A stretch of DNA of 64,000 nucleotides from Nitrosospira sp. (GTDB lineage Bacteria; Pseudomonadota; Gammaproteobacteria; Burkholderiales; Nitrosomonadaceae), in the NCBI GenBank assembly GCA_013821425.1, contig JACDGV010000008.1, positions 33,698 to 97,697 of the forward strand, in the 5' to 3' direction. This document shows, in pieces, positions 17,085 through 26,097 of the stretch; the stretch's first letter is position 1, and the number at the start of each line of letters is the position of its first letter. The position numbers and the translations under genes were made by a program. The notes under the pieces are model-generated. The model saw only the letters and a list, made by a program, of their open reading frames with translations, had not been told where the DNA came from and did not search any database.

Positions 17085-17750
17085 ATGTTTTTCACAACAC
17101 GAATGAGTCCTCTGAATACTGAAGACGTGACGGACACTACCACTCCATCCATTGTATCTCAACCTGCCTCCAGGCCTGATTTTGCTGCGATCGCAGAGTG
17201 GGTCACGCCGCGCGCAAAAGTACTTGACCTTGGCTGTGGTGACGGATCATTGCTGTGTTTTTTGCGCGATGCGCGCAACATCCACGGCTATGGCGTGGAA
17301 ATAGACGATGCTAATGTTCTGGCGTGTTTCAACAATGGGGTTAACGTTATTCAGAGCGATCTGGAATCAGGGCTGCAAAGTTTTGAGTCAGGGTCCTTTG
17401 ATTACGTAGTTCTCTCGCAAACCCTGCAGGCGGTAAGGCACACCGAAGGAATAATCAGGGAGATGCTGCGGGTAAGCAAGGAAGGGATCGTTTCATTCCC
17501 GAATTTCGGCTACTGGAAAAACCGCCTCCAGGTTTTGACCGGTCACATGCCTGTTTCTGAAACATTGCCTTACCAGTGGTTTGACACGCCTAATATCCAT
17601 AACTGTACGCTGGGCGATTTTGAAGAATTCTGCAGCCATCACGGTGCCCGTATCCTCGAGCGCAGGGTGATGAACGGCGGCCGTCAGATCGAATTCATGC
17701 CTAACCTTTTGGGAATGCTGGCTTTTTACCGTTTTGAACAGCAGAGGTAG
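17085..17750 (+). CDS. metW: Methionine biosynthesis protein MetW
   Basis: SAM-dependent methyltransferase-like protein of 221 residues. Motif I is KVLDLGCGDGSLL and the family-specific segments SFPNFGYWKNRLQ and PYQWFDTPNIHNCT are present. MetW is the usual partner of MetX in proteobacterial methionine synthesis. Two N-terminal ATG codons (17085 and 17103) lack good ribosome sites, and the first 30 residues are poorly conserved, so the start is uncertain. It ends two bases from the convergent ampG gene. Confidence 0.93.
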   Translation: MFFTTRMSPLNTEDVTDTTTPSIVSQPASRPDFAAIAEWVTPRAKVLDLGCGDGSLLCFLRDARNIHGYGVEIDDANVLACFNNGVNVIQSDLESGLQSFESGSFDYVVLSQTLQAVRHTEGIIREMLRVSKEGIVSFPNFGYWKNRLQVLTGHMPVSETLPYQWFDTPNIHNCTLGDFEEFCSHHGARILERRVMNGGRQIEFMPNLLGMLAFYRFEQQR

Positions 17751-17752
17751 TA

Positions 17753-19141
17753 TCATTTCCTGGGCGCCAGAGAATCGACAGTTTCAAATTTGGCGCGTCC
17801 TGCCAGCCATACCAGCAACAGAACCGGAAGGCCAAGCAAGGCGGTGCCGGTAAAAAAGCTGGCATACCCGTAAGCATCCACGAAGTCGCCGCTGAACCCG
17901 GCGATAAATTTTGGCAGCAGCAGCATGACCGAACTGAATAGCGCGTACTGTGTGGCAGAGTAGGCCGAATTGGTCAGGCCGGATAGATAGGCTATAAAAG
18001 CGGATGAAGCGATGCCGGCCGAAAGGTTATCCGCAGAGATGGTGAATATCAGCCCGGTCAGGTCGTGCCCGCGTCCGGTCAGCCATACGAATAGCAGGTT
18101 GGTCGCGGCTGACAACACCGCCCCGAGGAAAAGAGTGCGCATGATGCCGATTTTTGCCGTCAGCACCCCGCCTATGGCTGCGCCGGCGATAGTCATGATG
18201 ACTCCATAAACCTTGGAAACTGTCGCCACCTCGGCCTTGGTGTATCCCATGTCGACATAAAACGGGTTGCTCATTACCCCCATTACCACGTCGGAGATGC
18301 GGTATATGGAGATGAGTGCCAGAATCAGCAAAGCCTGCCTGCCGTGTCGGACGATAAAGTCGCGGAAGGGCGCGACTATTGCTCCATAAAGCCAGGCTAG
18401 CAGTTGCGTGAGCCGAGCGTCCAGATTCCATTTCGCCAGGGCTTTCCGGGCATGAGCTTCATTATCCGAGATGAGGTGAGTAACGGGAACATCCGGCTCT
18501 CTTATGATGAGGGTGGTAACAATCCCGACCCCCATGCAGGCGGCCATGGCAAGATAGGCGGTTCTCCAGGGAGCGTAGTCGTACGTCGTCGCCGAGGGGT
18601 CCACCGCCGCTGCTATCCACAGCGCTCCAGCAGAAGCCAGAATCATCGCTATACGGTAACCCGCCTGGTATGTCGCAGCCATGGCTCCCTGTAGCCTCAG
18701 GGCTACGGCCTCGATTCGATACGCATCCAGTGCGATATCCTGAGTGGCCGAAGCGAAAGCGACAGCCAGGGCAAAAAAAACCATATACGTCAGATTTTCC
18801 AGGGGATCGGTGCTGGCCATCCCGACGAGTGCGAGAGCAATAACCGTCTGCGACAGCAAAAGCCACGCACGCCGCCGCCCAAGTAATCGAGTCAGGACTG
18901 GTAACGACAGGCGGTCGACCAGAGGGGACCACATCCATTTGAAGCCATAAGCCAGCCCTATCCAGCTCAAGTGACCGATAGTGGAACGATCGATTCCGGC
19001 CTCTCGCAACCAGAATGAAAGCGTGCCCATTATTAATAATAAAGGCAACCCAGCGGAGAATCCTAGTGACAGCATCCCTAACACCCTGGGGTGGGTGTAA
19101 ATGCGAAAGGCATGCAACCAGCTGGACAGGACAGCCAACAT
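17753..19141 (-). CDS. ampG: AmpG-like muropeptide permease (MFS)
   Basis: Major facilitator protein of 462 residues with about 12-14 hydrophobic segments. Typical AmpG features are the N-terminal LGFSAGLPLLLIMGTLSFWL, then GLAYGFKWMWSPLVDR and ASATQDIALDAYRIE. It imports GlcNAc-anhydroMurNAc peptides for cell-wall recycling in the inner membrane. An AAGG ribosome site precedes the ATG. Confidence 0.93.
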   Translation of the reverse strand: MLAVLSSWLHAFRIYTHPRVLGMLSLGFSAGLPLLLIMGTLSFWLREAGIDRSTIGHLSWIGLAYGFKWMWSPLVDRLSLPVLTRLLGRRRAWLLLSQTVIALALVGMASTDPLENLTYMVFFALAVAFASATQDIALDAYRIEAVALRLQGAMAATYQAGYRIAMILASAGALWIAAAVDPSATTYDYAPWRTAYLAMAACMGVGIVTTLIIREPDVPVTHLISDNEAHARKALAKWNLDARLTQLLAWLYGAIVAPFRDFIVRHGRQALLILALISIYRISDVVMGVMSNPFYVDMGYTKAEVATVSKVYGVIMTIAGAAIGGVLTAKIGIMRTLFLGAVLSAATNLLFVWLTGRGHDLTGLIFTISADNLSAGIASSAFIAYLSGLTNSAYSATQYALFSSVMLLLPKFIAGFSGDFVDAYGYASFFTGTALLGLPVLLLVWLAGRAKFETVDSLAPRK

Positions 19142-19328
19142 TTACCTTAACGCCGTTATTTTGGCGGCAGGTATTCTTCCTGGCACGGTGAGGGAATATG
19201 GCCTGCAGGATCGCTGTGTAATTCTATGAGCAGGAGATGATGTGCGTTTTATTCCCCAGGATGCCAACGTAGCAACCTCCTGCACGGGTTTTCCCATAAA
19301 TTTCACAATTTCGTTGCCAATCATACCT

Positions 19329-20126
19329 CTAAGTGCACGGACTGGGATCGAGATTGTAGTCGTAGTCGTAGTCGATAATAAGCGGTGCATGGTCTGAGAA
19401 ACGTTCCGTTTTGTAAATCGAAACCCCGGTAGCCTTGCTCGCGATTTTGGGGGTAGCGATTTGGTAATCAATGCGCCAGCCAACATTTTTTGCCCACGCT
19501 TGTCCCCGATTCGACCACCACGTGTATTGGTTCGGCTCCTGATTGATCCGGCGGAATACATCGACAAAACCCAGATCCTCGAAAACTCCGGTAAGCCAGT
19601 TACGCTCCTCGGGCAGGAAGCCAGAATTTTTTTGATTGGAGCGCCAGTTTTTTAGATCGATTTCCTTGTGCGCGATGTTCCAGTCTCCGCACAAGATGAT
19701 TTCACGGCCGCAATCTGCCAGCCTTCTCAGCATGGGAAAAAAGCGTTCGAGAAAAAAAAACTTTGCCGCCTGGCGATGCGGCCCGCTAGAACCGGAAGGA
19801 AAGTAAATCGATATCACGGTCAAAGGCCCGAAGTCAACACGCAGATAGCGCCCTTCCGCATCGATTTCGGGAACATCAATACCCTCAACGACATTGTCCG
19901 CCTTGTGCCGGCTATAGACGCCCACCCCGCTGTACCCTTTCTTTTCGGCACAGTGGAAATAGCCGTGGTAGCCGTCCGGCGATGCGATTTCGCGAGTGAT
20001 GTCTCCAACCTGTGCCTTCAACTCCTGCACGCATACAATATCCGCCCCCTGCATCGGTAACCATTCCAGGAACCCTTTGTTTGCGGCAGAACGCACGCCA
20101 TTCAGGTTAAGCGTTATAATCCGCAC
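19329..20126 (-). CDS. xthA: Exodeoxyribonuclease III
   Basis: AP endonuclease / 3-prime exonuclease of base excision repair, 265 residues. Catalytic motifs are LNLNGVRSAANKGFLEW, VQELKAQ, GDWNIAH and the terminal SDHAPLIIDY. Translation begins at GTG (complement of CAC at 20124-20126), nine bases behind an AGGGGAAA ribosome site. The C-terminal tail carries a DYDYDYN run encoded by a hexamer repeat. It is divergent from pyrE with only 20 bases between the two start codons. Confidence 0.95.
   Translation of the reverse strand: MRIITLNLNGVRSAANKGFLEWLPMQGADIVCVQELKAQVGDITREIASPDGYHGYFHCAEKKGYSGVGVYSRHKADNVVEGIDVPEIDAEGRYLRVDFGPLTVISIYFPSGSSGPHRQAAKFFFLERFFPMLRRLADCGREIILCGDWNIAHKEIDLKNWRSNQKNSGFLPEERNWLTGVFEDLGFVDVFRRINQEPNQYTWWSNRGQAWAKNVGWRIDYQIATPKIASKATGVSIYKTERFSDHAPLIIDYDYDYNLDPSPCT
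19357..19374. repeat. Hexamer TAGTCG x3 inside the 3-prime end of xthA
   Basis: Three perfect tandem copies of TAGTCG encode alternating Asp-Tyr on the minus strand. Copy changes would lengthen or shorten the tail by two residues without a frameshift. Confidence 0.8.
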
Positions 20127-20146
20127 GTCTTTTTCCCCTGGTTATC

Positions 20147-20794
20147 ATGGCAATGTCCGATTTCAGGCAGGAGTTCATCGATTTCGCCATAAGCCGCGAC
20201 GCGCTGTGTTTCGGTGAATTCAAAACCAAGGCGGGGCGGATGTCCCCCTATTTTTTTAATGCCGGACGGTTTAATGACGGTGACTCCCTCAGGAAACTCG
20301 GGCAATTTTACGCCAAAGCCATTCTTGCCGCCCGTCTTCCGCTCGATATGTTATTTGGTCCAGCCTATAAAGGCATACCCTTGGTCAGTACCGTCGCCAT
20401 TGCTTTGGCGGAAATTGGCTATAATTATGCTTTCTGCTTCAATCGCAAAGAAGTAAAGGACCATGGCGAGGGTGGCAACCTTGTTGGCGCGCGGTTGGCG
20501 GGTCGGGTGCTGATTGTGGACGATGTAATTTCCGCTGGTGTCTCAGTAGATGAATCGATTAGCTACATTCATACCTCAGGCGCTGCGCCAAGCGGAGTCA
20601 TCATCGCCCTCGACCGGATGGAACGGGGTAGTGGCGGGCTTTCAGCGCTACAGGAAGTTCGCAATGCTCATAAAATCCCGGCTATAAGCATTATTGGCCT
20701 GGACGATATCGTAAAATACCTGCGTAGCAGGATGGATCTGGCGTGCAATCTGCCCGCGATGGAAACCTATCGTGCTCTTTATGGCGCTGATTGA
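20147..20794 (+). CDS. pyrE: Orotate phosphoribosyltransferase
   Basis: Pyrimidine synthesis enzyme of 215 residues converting orotate and PRPP to OMP. The PRPP-binding motif VLIVDDVISAGVS and the N-terminal segments FGEFKTKAGRMSPYFFNAG and FGPAYKGIPL are diagnostic. Two start codons (20147 and 20153) are possible. The upstream region is shared with xthA and is extremely short. Confidence 0.96.
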   Translation: MAMSDFRQEFIDFAISRDALCFGEFKTKAGRMSPYFFNAGRFNDGDSLRKLGQFYAKAILAARLPLDMLFGPAYKGIPLVSTVAIALAEIGYNYAFCFNRKEVKDHGEGGNLVGARLAGRVLIVDDVISAGVSVDESISYIHTSGAAPSGVIIALDRMERGSGGLSALQEVRNAHKIPAISIIGLDDIVKYLRSRMDLACNLPAMETYRALYGAD

Positions 20795-20885
20795 TCCGGG
20801 GATCGCAAATGATGAGCGTACGCTCCAGTCTGTCTGCAGGCAGATGCTTTTTGTCGCGTTGGGGACGAAAATGTTGTGGTGCGGG

Positions 20886-21374
20886 TTATGGTATTCGGCG
20901 CGTTTCCGCTGACCCTGCCGCGGGCAGGTTGAGTTCTCCTTCAGCTTCGAAGCGCTGCCCCCTGCCGAGGCCCGGGCCGCCGAGCAGGCCGCGCAGCCTG
21001 TAATCAGCTTTAGGCTTTGTAAGGTCGCCTCTGGCTAGTTCGAATGCCTGGTGCAGAATTGCCGTAGCGGGTACCGACACTGGCACGGTGATTACTGTTT
21101 CCCCAAAGCGCGGGACGGTACCGCGCTTATCGCTCACTCCACTCGCGAAGGTCTTGCCGCGTACATCCAGATCAACTGCGATCCCGTCGTAATCAAATGG
21201 CGTGCTGGTATGATTCTGTACCCTGAGCTGCACTGCGAAGCGTGCTTCCATGCCTTTTCCTTCCAATGGCTCGATTCCGGCTAGGGTGATTCGGAGCGGA
21301 TCATGCTGTTGCAACACCGCGCATCCCGAAAGGATGAAAATAAGAGCAGAGACTAGTGATATGCCTGTGTTCAT
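20886..21374 (-). CDS. LEA14-like (WHy domain) lipoprotein
   Basis: Lipoprotein of 162 residues with lipobox LSGC (Cys18), followed by a single WHy/LEA type 2 beta-sandwich domain. Characteristic stretches are ITLAGIEPLEGKGMEARFAV, LRVQNHTSTPFDYDGIAVDL and ETVITVPVSV. Proteins of this type are found as stress- or envelope-associated lipoproteins in proteobacteria; the precise function is not known. The start at 21374 gives a standard signal peptide; a frame from 21404 would add ten polar residues. Confidence 0.8.
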   Translation of the reverse strand: MNTGISLVSALIFILSGCAVLQQHDPLRITLAGIEPLEGKGMEARFAVQLRVQNHTSTPFDYDGIAVDLDVRGKTFASGVSDKRGTVPRFGETVITVPVSVPATAILHQAFELARGDLTKPKADYRLRGLLGGPGLGRGQRFEAEGELNLPAAGSAETRRIP

Positions 21375-21507
21375 CGGTTTGCCAATTCGTGAATAGCAAA
21401 TCATACTCGGATATTGGAGTAATGGAGTGTCTGCGCTTGCTTTCTGTTATATGGCGTGCATCCATGTGGGATTTGCCTCTTTCCTTCAAATTGGGATATT
21501 ATCCGTG

Positions 21508-21808
21508 TTGAAGCTGGCTAGACAATCGCCGCTTGCCTTCGGCATTGAACGGCAAGGGGAGGAAAGTCCGGGCTCCACAGAGCAGGATGCCGGTTAACGG
21601 CCGGCCGCCGCGAGGTGAGGAATAGGGCCACAGAGACGAGCGTATTAAGTTACGGTGAAACGCGGTAACCTCCATCCGGAGCAAGACCAAATAGGCAGGC
21701 GTTGATGCTGCTCGCTGAGCCTGCGGGTAGGTCGCTTGAGCGTGCGGGTGACCGTGCGCCTAGAGGAATGATTGTCCATGACAGAACCCGGCTTATCGGC
21801 CAGCTTCT
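21508..21808 (+). ncRNA. rnpB: RNase P RNA, bacterial class A
   Basis: Catalytic RNA of tRNA 5-prime maturation. The terminal helix P1 is formed by GAAGCTGGC (21510-21518) and GCCAGCTTC (21799-21807). Between them lie the conserved GAGGAAAGTCCGGGCTCCAC, AGGGCCACAGAGACGAG-like segment, ACGGTGAAACGCGGTAACCT and ATAGGCAGGCG, then AGAGGAATGATTG and ACAGAACCCGGCTTATCGGC. These cover CR I, CR IV and CR V of class A RNase P. Confidence 0.97.
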
Positions 21809-21866
21809 TTTTAACTCTTTTTCCACAACCATAGTTACCCGTAGCTACCCGTAATTATCACCCCCC

Positions 21867-21900
21867 AAGAAAAAGCGGCTTCAACTTTCGTTGAAGCCGC
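21867..21900 (-). terminator. Intrinsic terminator of nirK
   Basis: Perfect 11-bp stem with a four-base loop (21875-21885 with 21890-21900) followed on the minus strand by a U-rich tract (complement of 21867-21874). It lies 27 bases after the nirK stop. Confidence 0.9.
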
Positions 21901-21926
21901 CAGTATTATTGAAGCCCGGGGTTGTT

Positions 21927-23051
21927 CTAGTGATCCATGGCCGGAGCTGAATCCGGGTTGGGTTTCTTGAGCTGCTCCATGAGATCGTTGTCCCATTCGC
22001 CCTCGACGTTCATGTGTGCAGCCGCGCCCAGCAATACCGCCTCGATCAGGTTATGGCTGAGGTAGACGTATAAGCCGGGCTGCTTGAACTCGTACAAGGC
22101 CGCTACCGCTGCGCCACCGGGAACAAACCAGGTTTCCTGGTTGGTGATCGGAGTATCGGCAAAGGAGCCGCCCTGCCACACCAGGTCGCCATGGCCGCCG
22201 ATCAGGTGAGGACGTGAATCGCGATTGGCCTGGGAATGGATGAACAGCACCTTCTCGCCCACGTTGGCCTTGAGTGCGTTATCCCCGGTCAGGGCACCTG
22301 CTGCGCCATTGAAGACGACATGGGTCGGGACAAGCCCCTTGGACAGTTCGAGCATCTCATGCATGCCTTCGGCAGGCGAACCATAGGTCTTGTACTTGCC
22401 ATCCTTATCCTTGGGGATATAGTAATCCTGCTCGCCGATGTAGTAGGCGCGGTCATAGGTTATGGACTTGCCCTTGGCATCCTTCAGGCCGTCGCGCGGC
22501 AATACCATGATGGCGCCGTTCATGCCGGACAAGACGTGAAACGGAATCATGGTGCCCCCAGGGGCGCAGTGATAGACAAATACCCCAGGCTTGGTGGCCT
22601 TCCAGCGCACCACCACATCTTCGCCAGGGGCAACCAGGGTCAAGCCGGCAGAGCCCAGTTGGCCGGTGGCGGCGTGGAAGTCAACATTGTGCGACATGGA
22701 GCTTTCCTTCGGGTTGACCAGTGTCAGCTCGACATAGTCATCCTGATGCACGACGATCAGCGGCCCGGGAACCGTGCCGTTGAAAGTCAGGGCCCATACC
22801 TTTGTCCCGTCAGGGGCAATGTCCACTAGCTTCTCTATCGTTTCCATGCGGATCTTCACTACCTTCGGACCACCCTTGGCCACCTGGTCGTGCTTCGGCA
22901 CGAAAGGCGGAGCCACCAGCTCCTGGGTCACCACCGGTAATTTGGAAATGTCTTTTGACGTCAACTTGTCTAAAATACCCGCGCTGGCCATCGGGACAGC
23001 GCTCATGCACAGCACTCCCAGTCCGACGACCCCTTGAACAACTTTGTTCAT
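21927..23051 (-). CDS. nirK: Copper-containing nitrite reductase
   Basis: Periplasmic two-cupredoxin-domain enzyme of 374 residues reducing nitrite to nitric oxide. A signal peptide ends near AMASAG (about residue 24). Type 1 copper ligands are His121, Cys162, His172 and Met177 ([18 protein letters not shown] region). Type 2 ligands are His126, His161 and His333. The catalytic Asp is Asp124 in SHNVDFHA, and the second-shell His lies in [10 protein letters not shown]. It has a GGGAGGGA ribosome site and its own terminator, so it is probably monocistronic. In ammonia oxidisers NirK handles nitrite and NO produced during ammonia oxidation. A GCGCA-N5-TGCGC inverted repeat at 23078-23092 lies in the leader. 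Confidence 0.97.
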   Translation of the reverse strand: MNKVVQGVVGLGVLCMSAVPMASAGILDKLTSKDISKLPVVTQELVAPPFVPKHDQVAKGGPKVVKIRMETIEKLVDIAPDGTKVWALTFNGTVPGPLIVVHQDDYVELTLVNPKESSMSHNVDFHAATGQLGSAGLTLVAPGEDVVVRWKATKPGVFVYHCAPGGTMIPFHVLSGMNGAIMVLPRDGLKDAKGKSITYDRAYYIGEQDYYIPKDKDGKYKTYGSPAEGMHEMLELSKGLVPTHVVFNGAAGALTGDNALKANVGEKVLFIHSQANRDSRPHLIGGHGDLVWQGGSFADTPITNQETWFVPGGAAVAALYEFKQPGLYVYLSHNLIEAVLLGAAAHMNVEGEWDNDLMEQLKKPNPDSAPAMDH

Positions 23052-23143
23052 GTTTCCCTCCCTATATGTTTATCACTGCGCATCCTGTGCGCCATTTTCA
23101 CCTGCCATGCGTCCAGTGCTGACATCATCCCACCCTTTTCTGA

Positions 23144-23355
23144 AGAGCATCTCTAAGAATTCAAGGAACCCGACCGCGCCCGCCCCCCCGTCACTGCACG
23201 GCAAGCGCCGCCCGCCGGCTGGAGGGCGGCCGGTTGCAGCGGGCTCCAACCGGCAGCGCCCGGCAGGGCGCAGAAGTGAAATTTCGGGGGCTTGGGGAAG
23301 AAAAACATTTTCCGGGAGCAACATAGCGGCAAATTGGAATTCTTAGAGATGCCCT
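23144..23355. mobile_element. MITE-like element with inverted-repeat ends
   Basis: A perfect 16-base inverted repeat, GCATCTCTAAGAATTC at 23147-23162 and its complement at 23337-23352, extends to 19 positions with one mismatch. The roughly 170 bases inside are GC-rich and contain no recognisable gene. Size, ends and intergenic position suggest a miniature inverted-repeat element. No transposase with matching ends is in the window, and I could not identify a clear target duplication. Confidence 0.6.
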
Positions 23356-23635
23356 AAAGAGCGAAGGCCCGGCAACTATACAGCTTTACAATTTGTGTGT
23401 CCATGCAGTCCTCATCAAGAAATGGGGTGTGCTGGACACAAACGGAAAAGATATTCGAAACCTCATCATTGGTTTTCGTTTAAGGCGTGCTTTCAAGCTG
23501 TTGTAGACTCTTTGGGTAGTTCGCGTGTCAAGGGTGGACTGAAGAACTCTGTTTTTATTCTCGACTGGTTTGTTATACAATCCGCGATTGTTCAAGCCAA
23601 AGTTGAGCGTAAGATTAATAGAAACCGGAGATATC

Positions 23636-24232
23636 ATGAATAGAATTGTCGAGCGGGTTGTAAGATTGGCAGGGGCAATGTTGCTGGCAACGGCGGCTCT
23701 ACCCGTCCATGCGCAACTGATGCTCGCTCATGAAGGTCATCATTCGGGAGACTGCGCCATAAAAACGGGAGCGTTTCCTGTGGCCTTCAGCGCTTACGAA
23801 AAACCCAAGGGTCAGCTTCCGCCGACTCATGCATATTGCGATCATGTTCCAAATACGGGCGAGTTGATTATCACGGTTGATTTGACGGATCCGAAGTCTC
23901 GCGAGATCCCTATAGCGGCGCGTTTGGTGATGGAGGGGCATGGAGAAGGCGGGCACGAGATTTTGTCTTTGCCACCAAAGGAATACCCCTCGGGCAGTAT
24001 TACAATTGCTGCGAATCTCGATGATCTGGGTCAGTATGTTTTGCTATTGGAAACCGAGAAGGCTGGCAAAATGACCACAGCCGTGCGTATTCCGATACGT
24101 GTAGGGGGCGGCGGAGGTCATGGTGGGCATGGTTCCGGATTAGGTGTCGCGGAGATCGCCTTATTGGTGGGTGCTGCCGGTATCGGGGCTTTCTTCTGGT
24201 TACGCCGCCGTCCGACCGTAAAGGCATCCTGA
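23636..24232 (+). CDS. Membrane-anchored periplasmic protein, His/Gly-rich, unknown function
   Basis: Not assigned to a named family. The 198-residue product has an N-terminal signal peptide ending near LPVHAQ, then a mature N-terminus rich in histidine (LAHEGHHSGDC). The central part is predicted as mostly beta (LIITVDLTDP, IAARLVMEGH, GQYVLLLETEK) with two cysteines. A GGGGGHGGHGSG linker, one C-terminal membrane helix (VAEIALLVGAAGIGAFFWL) and a basic tail RRRPTVKAS follow. The start at 23636 has a GGAG ribosome site. It is divergent from nirK. The histidine clusters suggest metal binding, possibly copper, but this is inference. Confidence 0.75.
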   Translation: MNRIVERVVRLAGAMLLATAALPVHAQLMLAHEGHHSGDCAIKTGAFPVAFSAYEKPKGQLPPTHAYCDHVPNTGELIITVDLTDPKSREIPIAARLVMEGHGEGGHEILSLPPKEYPSGSITIAANLDDLGQYVLLLETEKAGKMTTAVRIPIRVGGGGGHGGHGSGLGVAEIALLVGAAGIGAFFWLRRRPTVKAS

Positions 24233-24630
24233 GCTCCCCCTACGATCCCGAGTGCGACAAGTGGTTCCCCGGGGTGTTGTATGTCTTTAGCAGAGCGTTA
24301 TGTTGATGAGGATCCCATCGAAGCAGGGTGTTTGGAATAAAGCTCGGAGGTGATAAAAATTAGAGGACTTAGAGTAGAGGACTTAGAGGACCCAGGGAGG
24401 GCCCATTCCTGGAGCTGTTCCAATCCGTACTGGCTAACAACTAGCTTTTCCGCAGCTTCCCCCTACGTATTTTTCTGACTCTTCAATAATGGGCTCCGGC
24501 ATGTTACCGCCGGTCTGATCCGGCTTTTTGAGCGTAACTATGCTTGATCGGGTCGGGTGATTTTCGAGGACAAAGAGGATAAGGAGGGGAGGCAACTGCA
24601 ACAGGCGGTGCCGAATTTGCGGGCTGATTA
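24233..24630. other. Intergenic region with 14-bp tandem duplication and weak terminator
   Basis: About 400 bases between convergent genes. TAGAGGACTTAGAG is repeated twice in tandem (24361-24374 and 24375-24388). No gene or RNA is recognised here. Confidence 0.6.
24509..24529 (+). terminator. Possible terminator downstream of the His-rich protein gene
   Basis: GCCGG-TCTGAT-CCGGC followed by five T. The stem has only five pairs and lies about 280 bases after the stop codon, so the assignment is tentative. Confidence 0.4.
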
Positions 24631-25818
24631 TTATTGGAATAAAGTTTTACGCAACGCGCCAAATGCTTCGCCGACGTAAGCCATTTGTTCAACGCTATGG
24701 GCCGCGCTGACACTGCAACGTACCAGCGACTTCCCTTCAGGAGCCGCTGGCGGTAATATCAAATTCACGTAGATACCTTTTTCAAGCAGACCTTTCCAGA
24801 GCGCAAGTGCTTGTTGAGGCGTATCAAGTATGGCGGCGATAATAGGGCTGGGCTCCGGGCCCAGTTGATAGCCGAGTTCCTGGAGCCGCGAATAGAGTTG
24901 TCGGGCATTCTCCCATAGTTGCCGCCTCAATTCCGTACCATCGCGCAATAATTTGAGTGCTGCCCGCGTTGATGCAATGGTAGCGGGGGTCGGCGACGCC
25001 GTGAATATATACGGCCGGCTGACGAACCTTAATTGGTCAAGTTGCGCGTGATTGCTTACGCAAAAGCCTCCGATACTGCCGAGACTTTTGCTGAAAGTGC
25101 CGGTGATAAAATCAATTTGGCCAACTAGTCCTTTTTCTTCGACCAGCCCCTGACCTGTCTTGCCTAGTACGCCAAGTGAATGTGCCTCATCCAGAAGGAG
25201 TGTGCTGTCGTAGGCATTTTTTATTTTTACAATCTCCGCCAGTGGTGCCCGGTCGCCCAGCATGCTGTAGATGCCCTCGACAATGATCAGCGTAGAGCGC
25301 GATCGATCACCCAAGCGGTGAAGGCGCTTCTCCAGGTCTGAAATGTCATTGTGGCGAAACCGGATGATTTCGGCGCCACTCAAACGGCACCCGTCGTAGA
25401 TACTTGCATGAGAGTCGCCATCAATAACGATGACATCGCCGACCCCTGCCAAGCCCGAAATCGTGGCTAGATTGGCCTGATAACCTGTCGTAAAGACGAT
25501 GCAGGATTGGCTGTGGTAAAACTCGGCGAATTCGCGTTCAAGGGCACGGTGACCGATATAGCTGCCGTTTGCCATGCGAGACCCGGTAGTACCCGTGCCC
25601 TCGCTATCGATCGCGTTATGTGCTGCTTTCAGACATTCCGGCGCAAAGGTAAGTCCCAGGTAATTGTTGGTACCCAGGAATAATATGCGGCGCCCATCGA
25701 TTTTCGCCTCCGTGGAAGAATAAATTTCTTCTATCGGGGTACCAAAAACTTCGATACCTGCGGGCAATAGGGCTTTTCGTGCCGCAGCTACAGCATCAAG
25801 TTTATCCAGCAAACGCAT
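24631..25818 (-). CDS. spt: Serine palmitoyltransferase-like alpha-oxoamine synthase
   Basis: PLP enzyme of 395 residues in the alpha-oxoamine synthase family, expected to condense an acyl thioester with serine to 3-oxosphinganine. PLP-site residues are visible: His137 (DGDSHASIYDG), Asp210 and His213 (LLLDEAHSLG) and Lys244 (TGTFSKSLGSIGG). TFSKS in place of TLGKA or TFGKA favours serine palmitoyltransferase over BioF or KBL. Its ATG overlaps the stop of the acyl carrier protein gene (TAATG), implying coupled translation and an acyl-ACP donor. Order and families match the Caulobacter ceramide operon. BioF is the main alternative, but no other biotin genes are near. Confidence 0.85.
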   Translation of the reverse strand: MRLLDKLDAVAAARKALLPAGIEVFGTPIEEIYSSTEAKIDGRRILFLGTNNYLGLTFAPECLKAAHNAIDSEGTGTTGSRMANGSYIGHRALEREFAEFYHSQSCIVFTTGYQANLATISGLAGVGDVIVIDGDSHASIYDGCRLSGAEIIRFRHNDISDLEKRLHRLGDRSRSTLIIVEGIYSMLGDRAPLAEIVKIKNAYDSTLLLDEAHSLGVLGKTGQGLVEEKGLVGQIDFITGTFSKSLGSIGGFCVSNHAQLDQLRFVSRPYIFTASPTPATIASTRAALKLLRDGTELRRQLWENARQLYSRLQELGYQLGPEPSPIIAAILDTPQQALALWKGLLEKGIYVNLILPPAAPEGKSLVRCSVSAAHSVEQMAYVGEAFGALRKTLFQ

Positions 25819-26087
25819 TACTTGGGGGATTTTATCTGGTGAATCAAATTTGCAAGCTCATGAACAGTCTGAACGTCTGCAAGAGCGTTAAGTGGAACAG
25901 AAATGTCAAACTCATCCTCCAGTTCCATTATGAGGTTTAATAACTTGACGGAGTCGATGGCAAGCTGGTTAATAAGGTCTGTTTGGGGCGTAATTTCCAC
26001 ATCGGGGTCGCAAAATTTTCTGAGATGCATGCAAAGTGCGTGCAGGATGTCGTTGTAATCGCTCGCCATGGCTGACTCTGAAATCAT
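25818..26087 (-). CDS. acpR: Acyl carrier protein of the ceramide-type operon
   Basis: Acyl carrier protein of about 89 residues. The phosphopantetheine attachment site is Ser46 in QLAIDSVKLLNL, and the segment ELEDEFDISVP is typical of ACPs. It presumably carries the fatty acyl group from the AMP ligase to the oxoamine synthase. The start is uncertain: 26087 gives MISESAMASDY and 26069 gives MASDYNDI. Both lie just after the stop of the reductase gene. It overlaps spt by one base. In Caulobacter the equivalent gene in the sphingolipid cluster is called acpR; the name is used here by gene-order analogy. Confidence 0.85.
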   Translation of the reverse strand: MISESAMASDYNDILHALCMHLRKFCDPDVEITPQTDLINQLAIDSVKLLNLIMELEDEFDISVPLNALADVQTVHELANLIHQIKSPK

Positions 26088-26097
26088 TAAACCGGAA

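Noticed and set aside
24631..25818. BioF (biotin synthesis) as identity of the oxoamine synthase
   Set aside because: The TFSKS motif, the acyl carrier protein and AMP ligase neighbours, and the absence of other bio genes favour a serine palmitoyltransferase, though this needs phylogeny.
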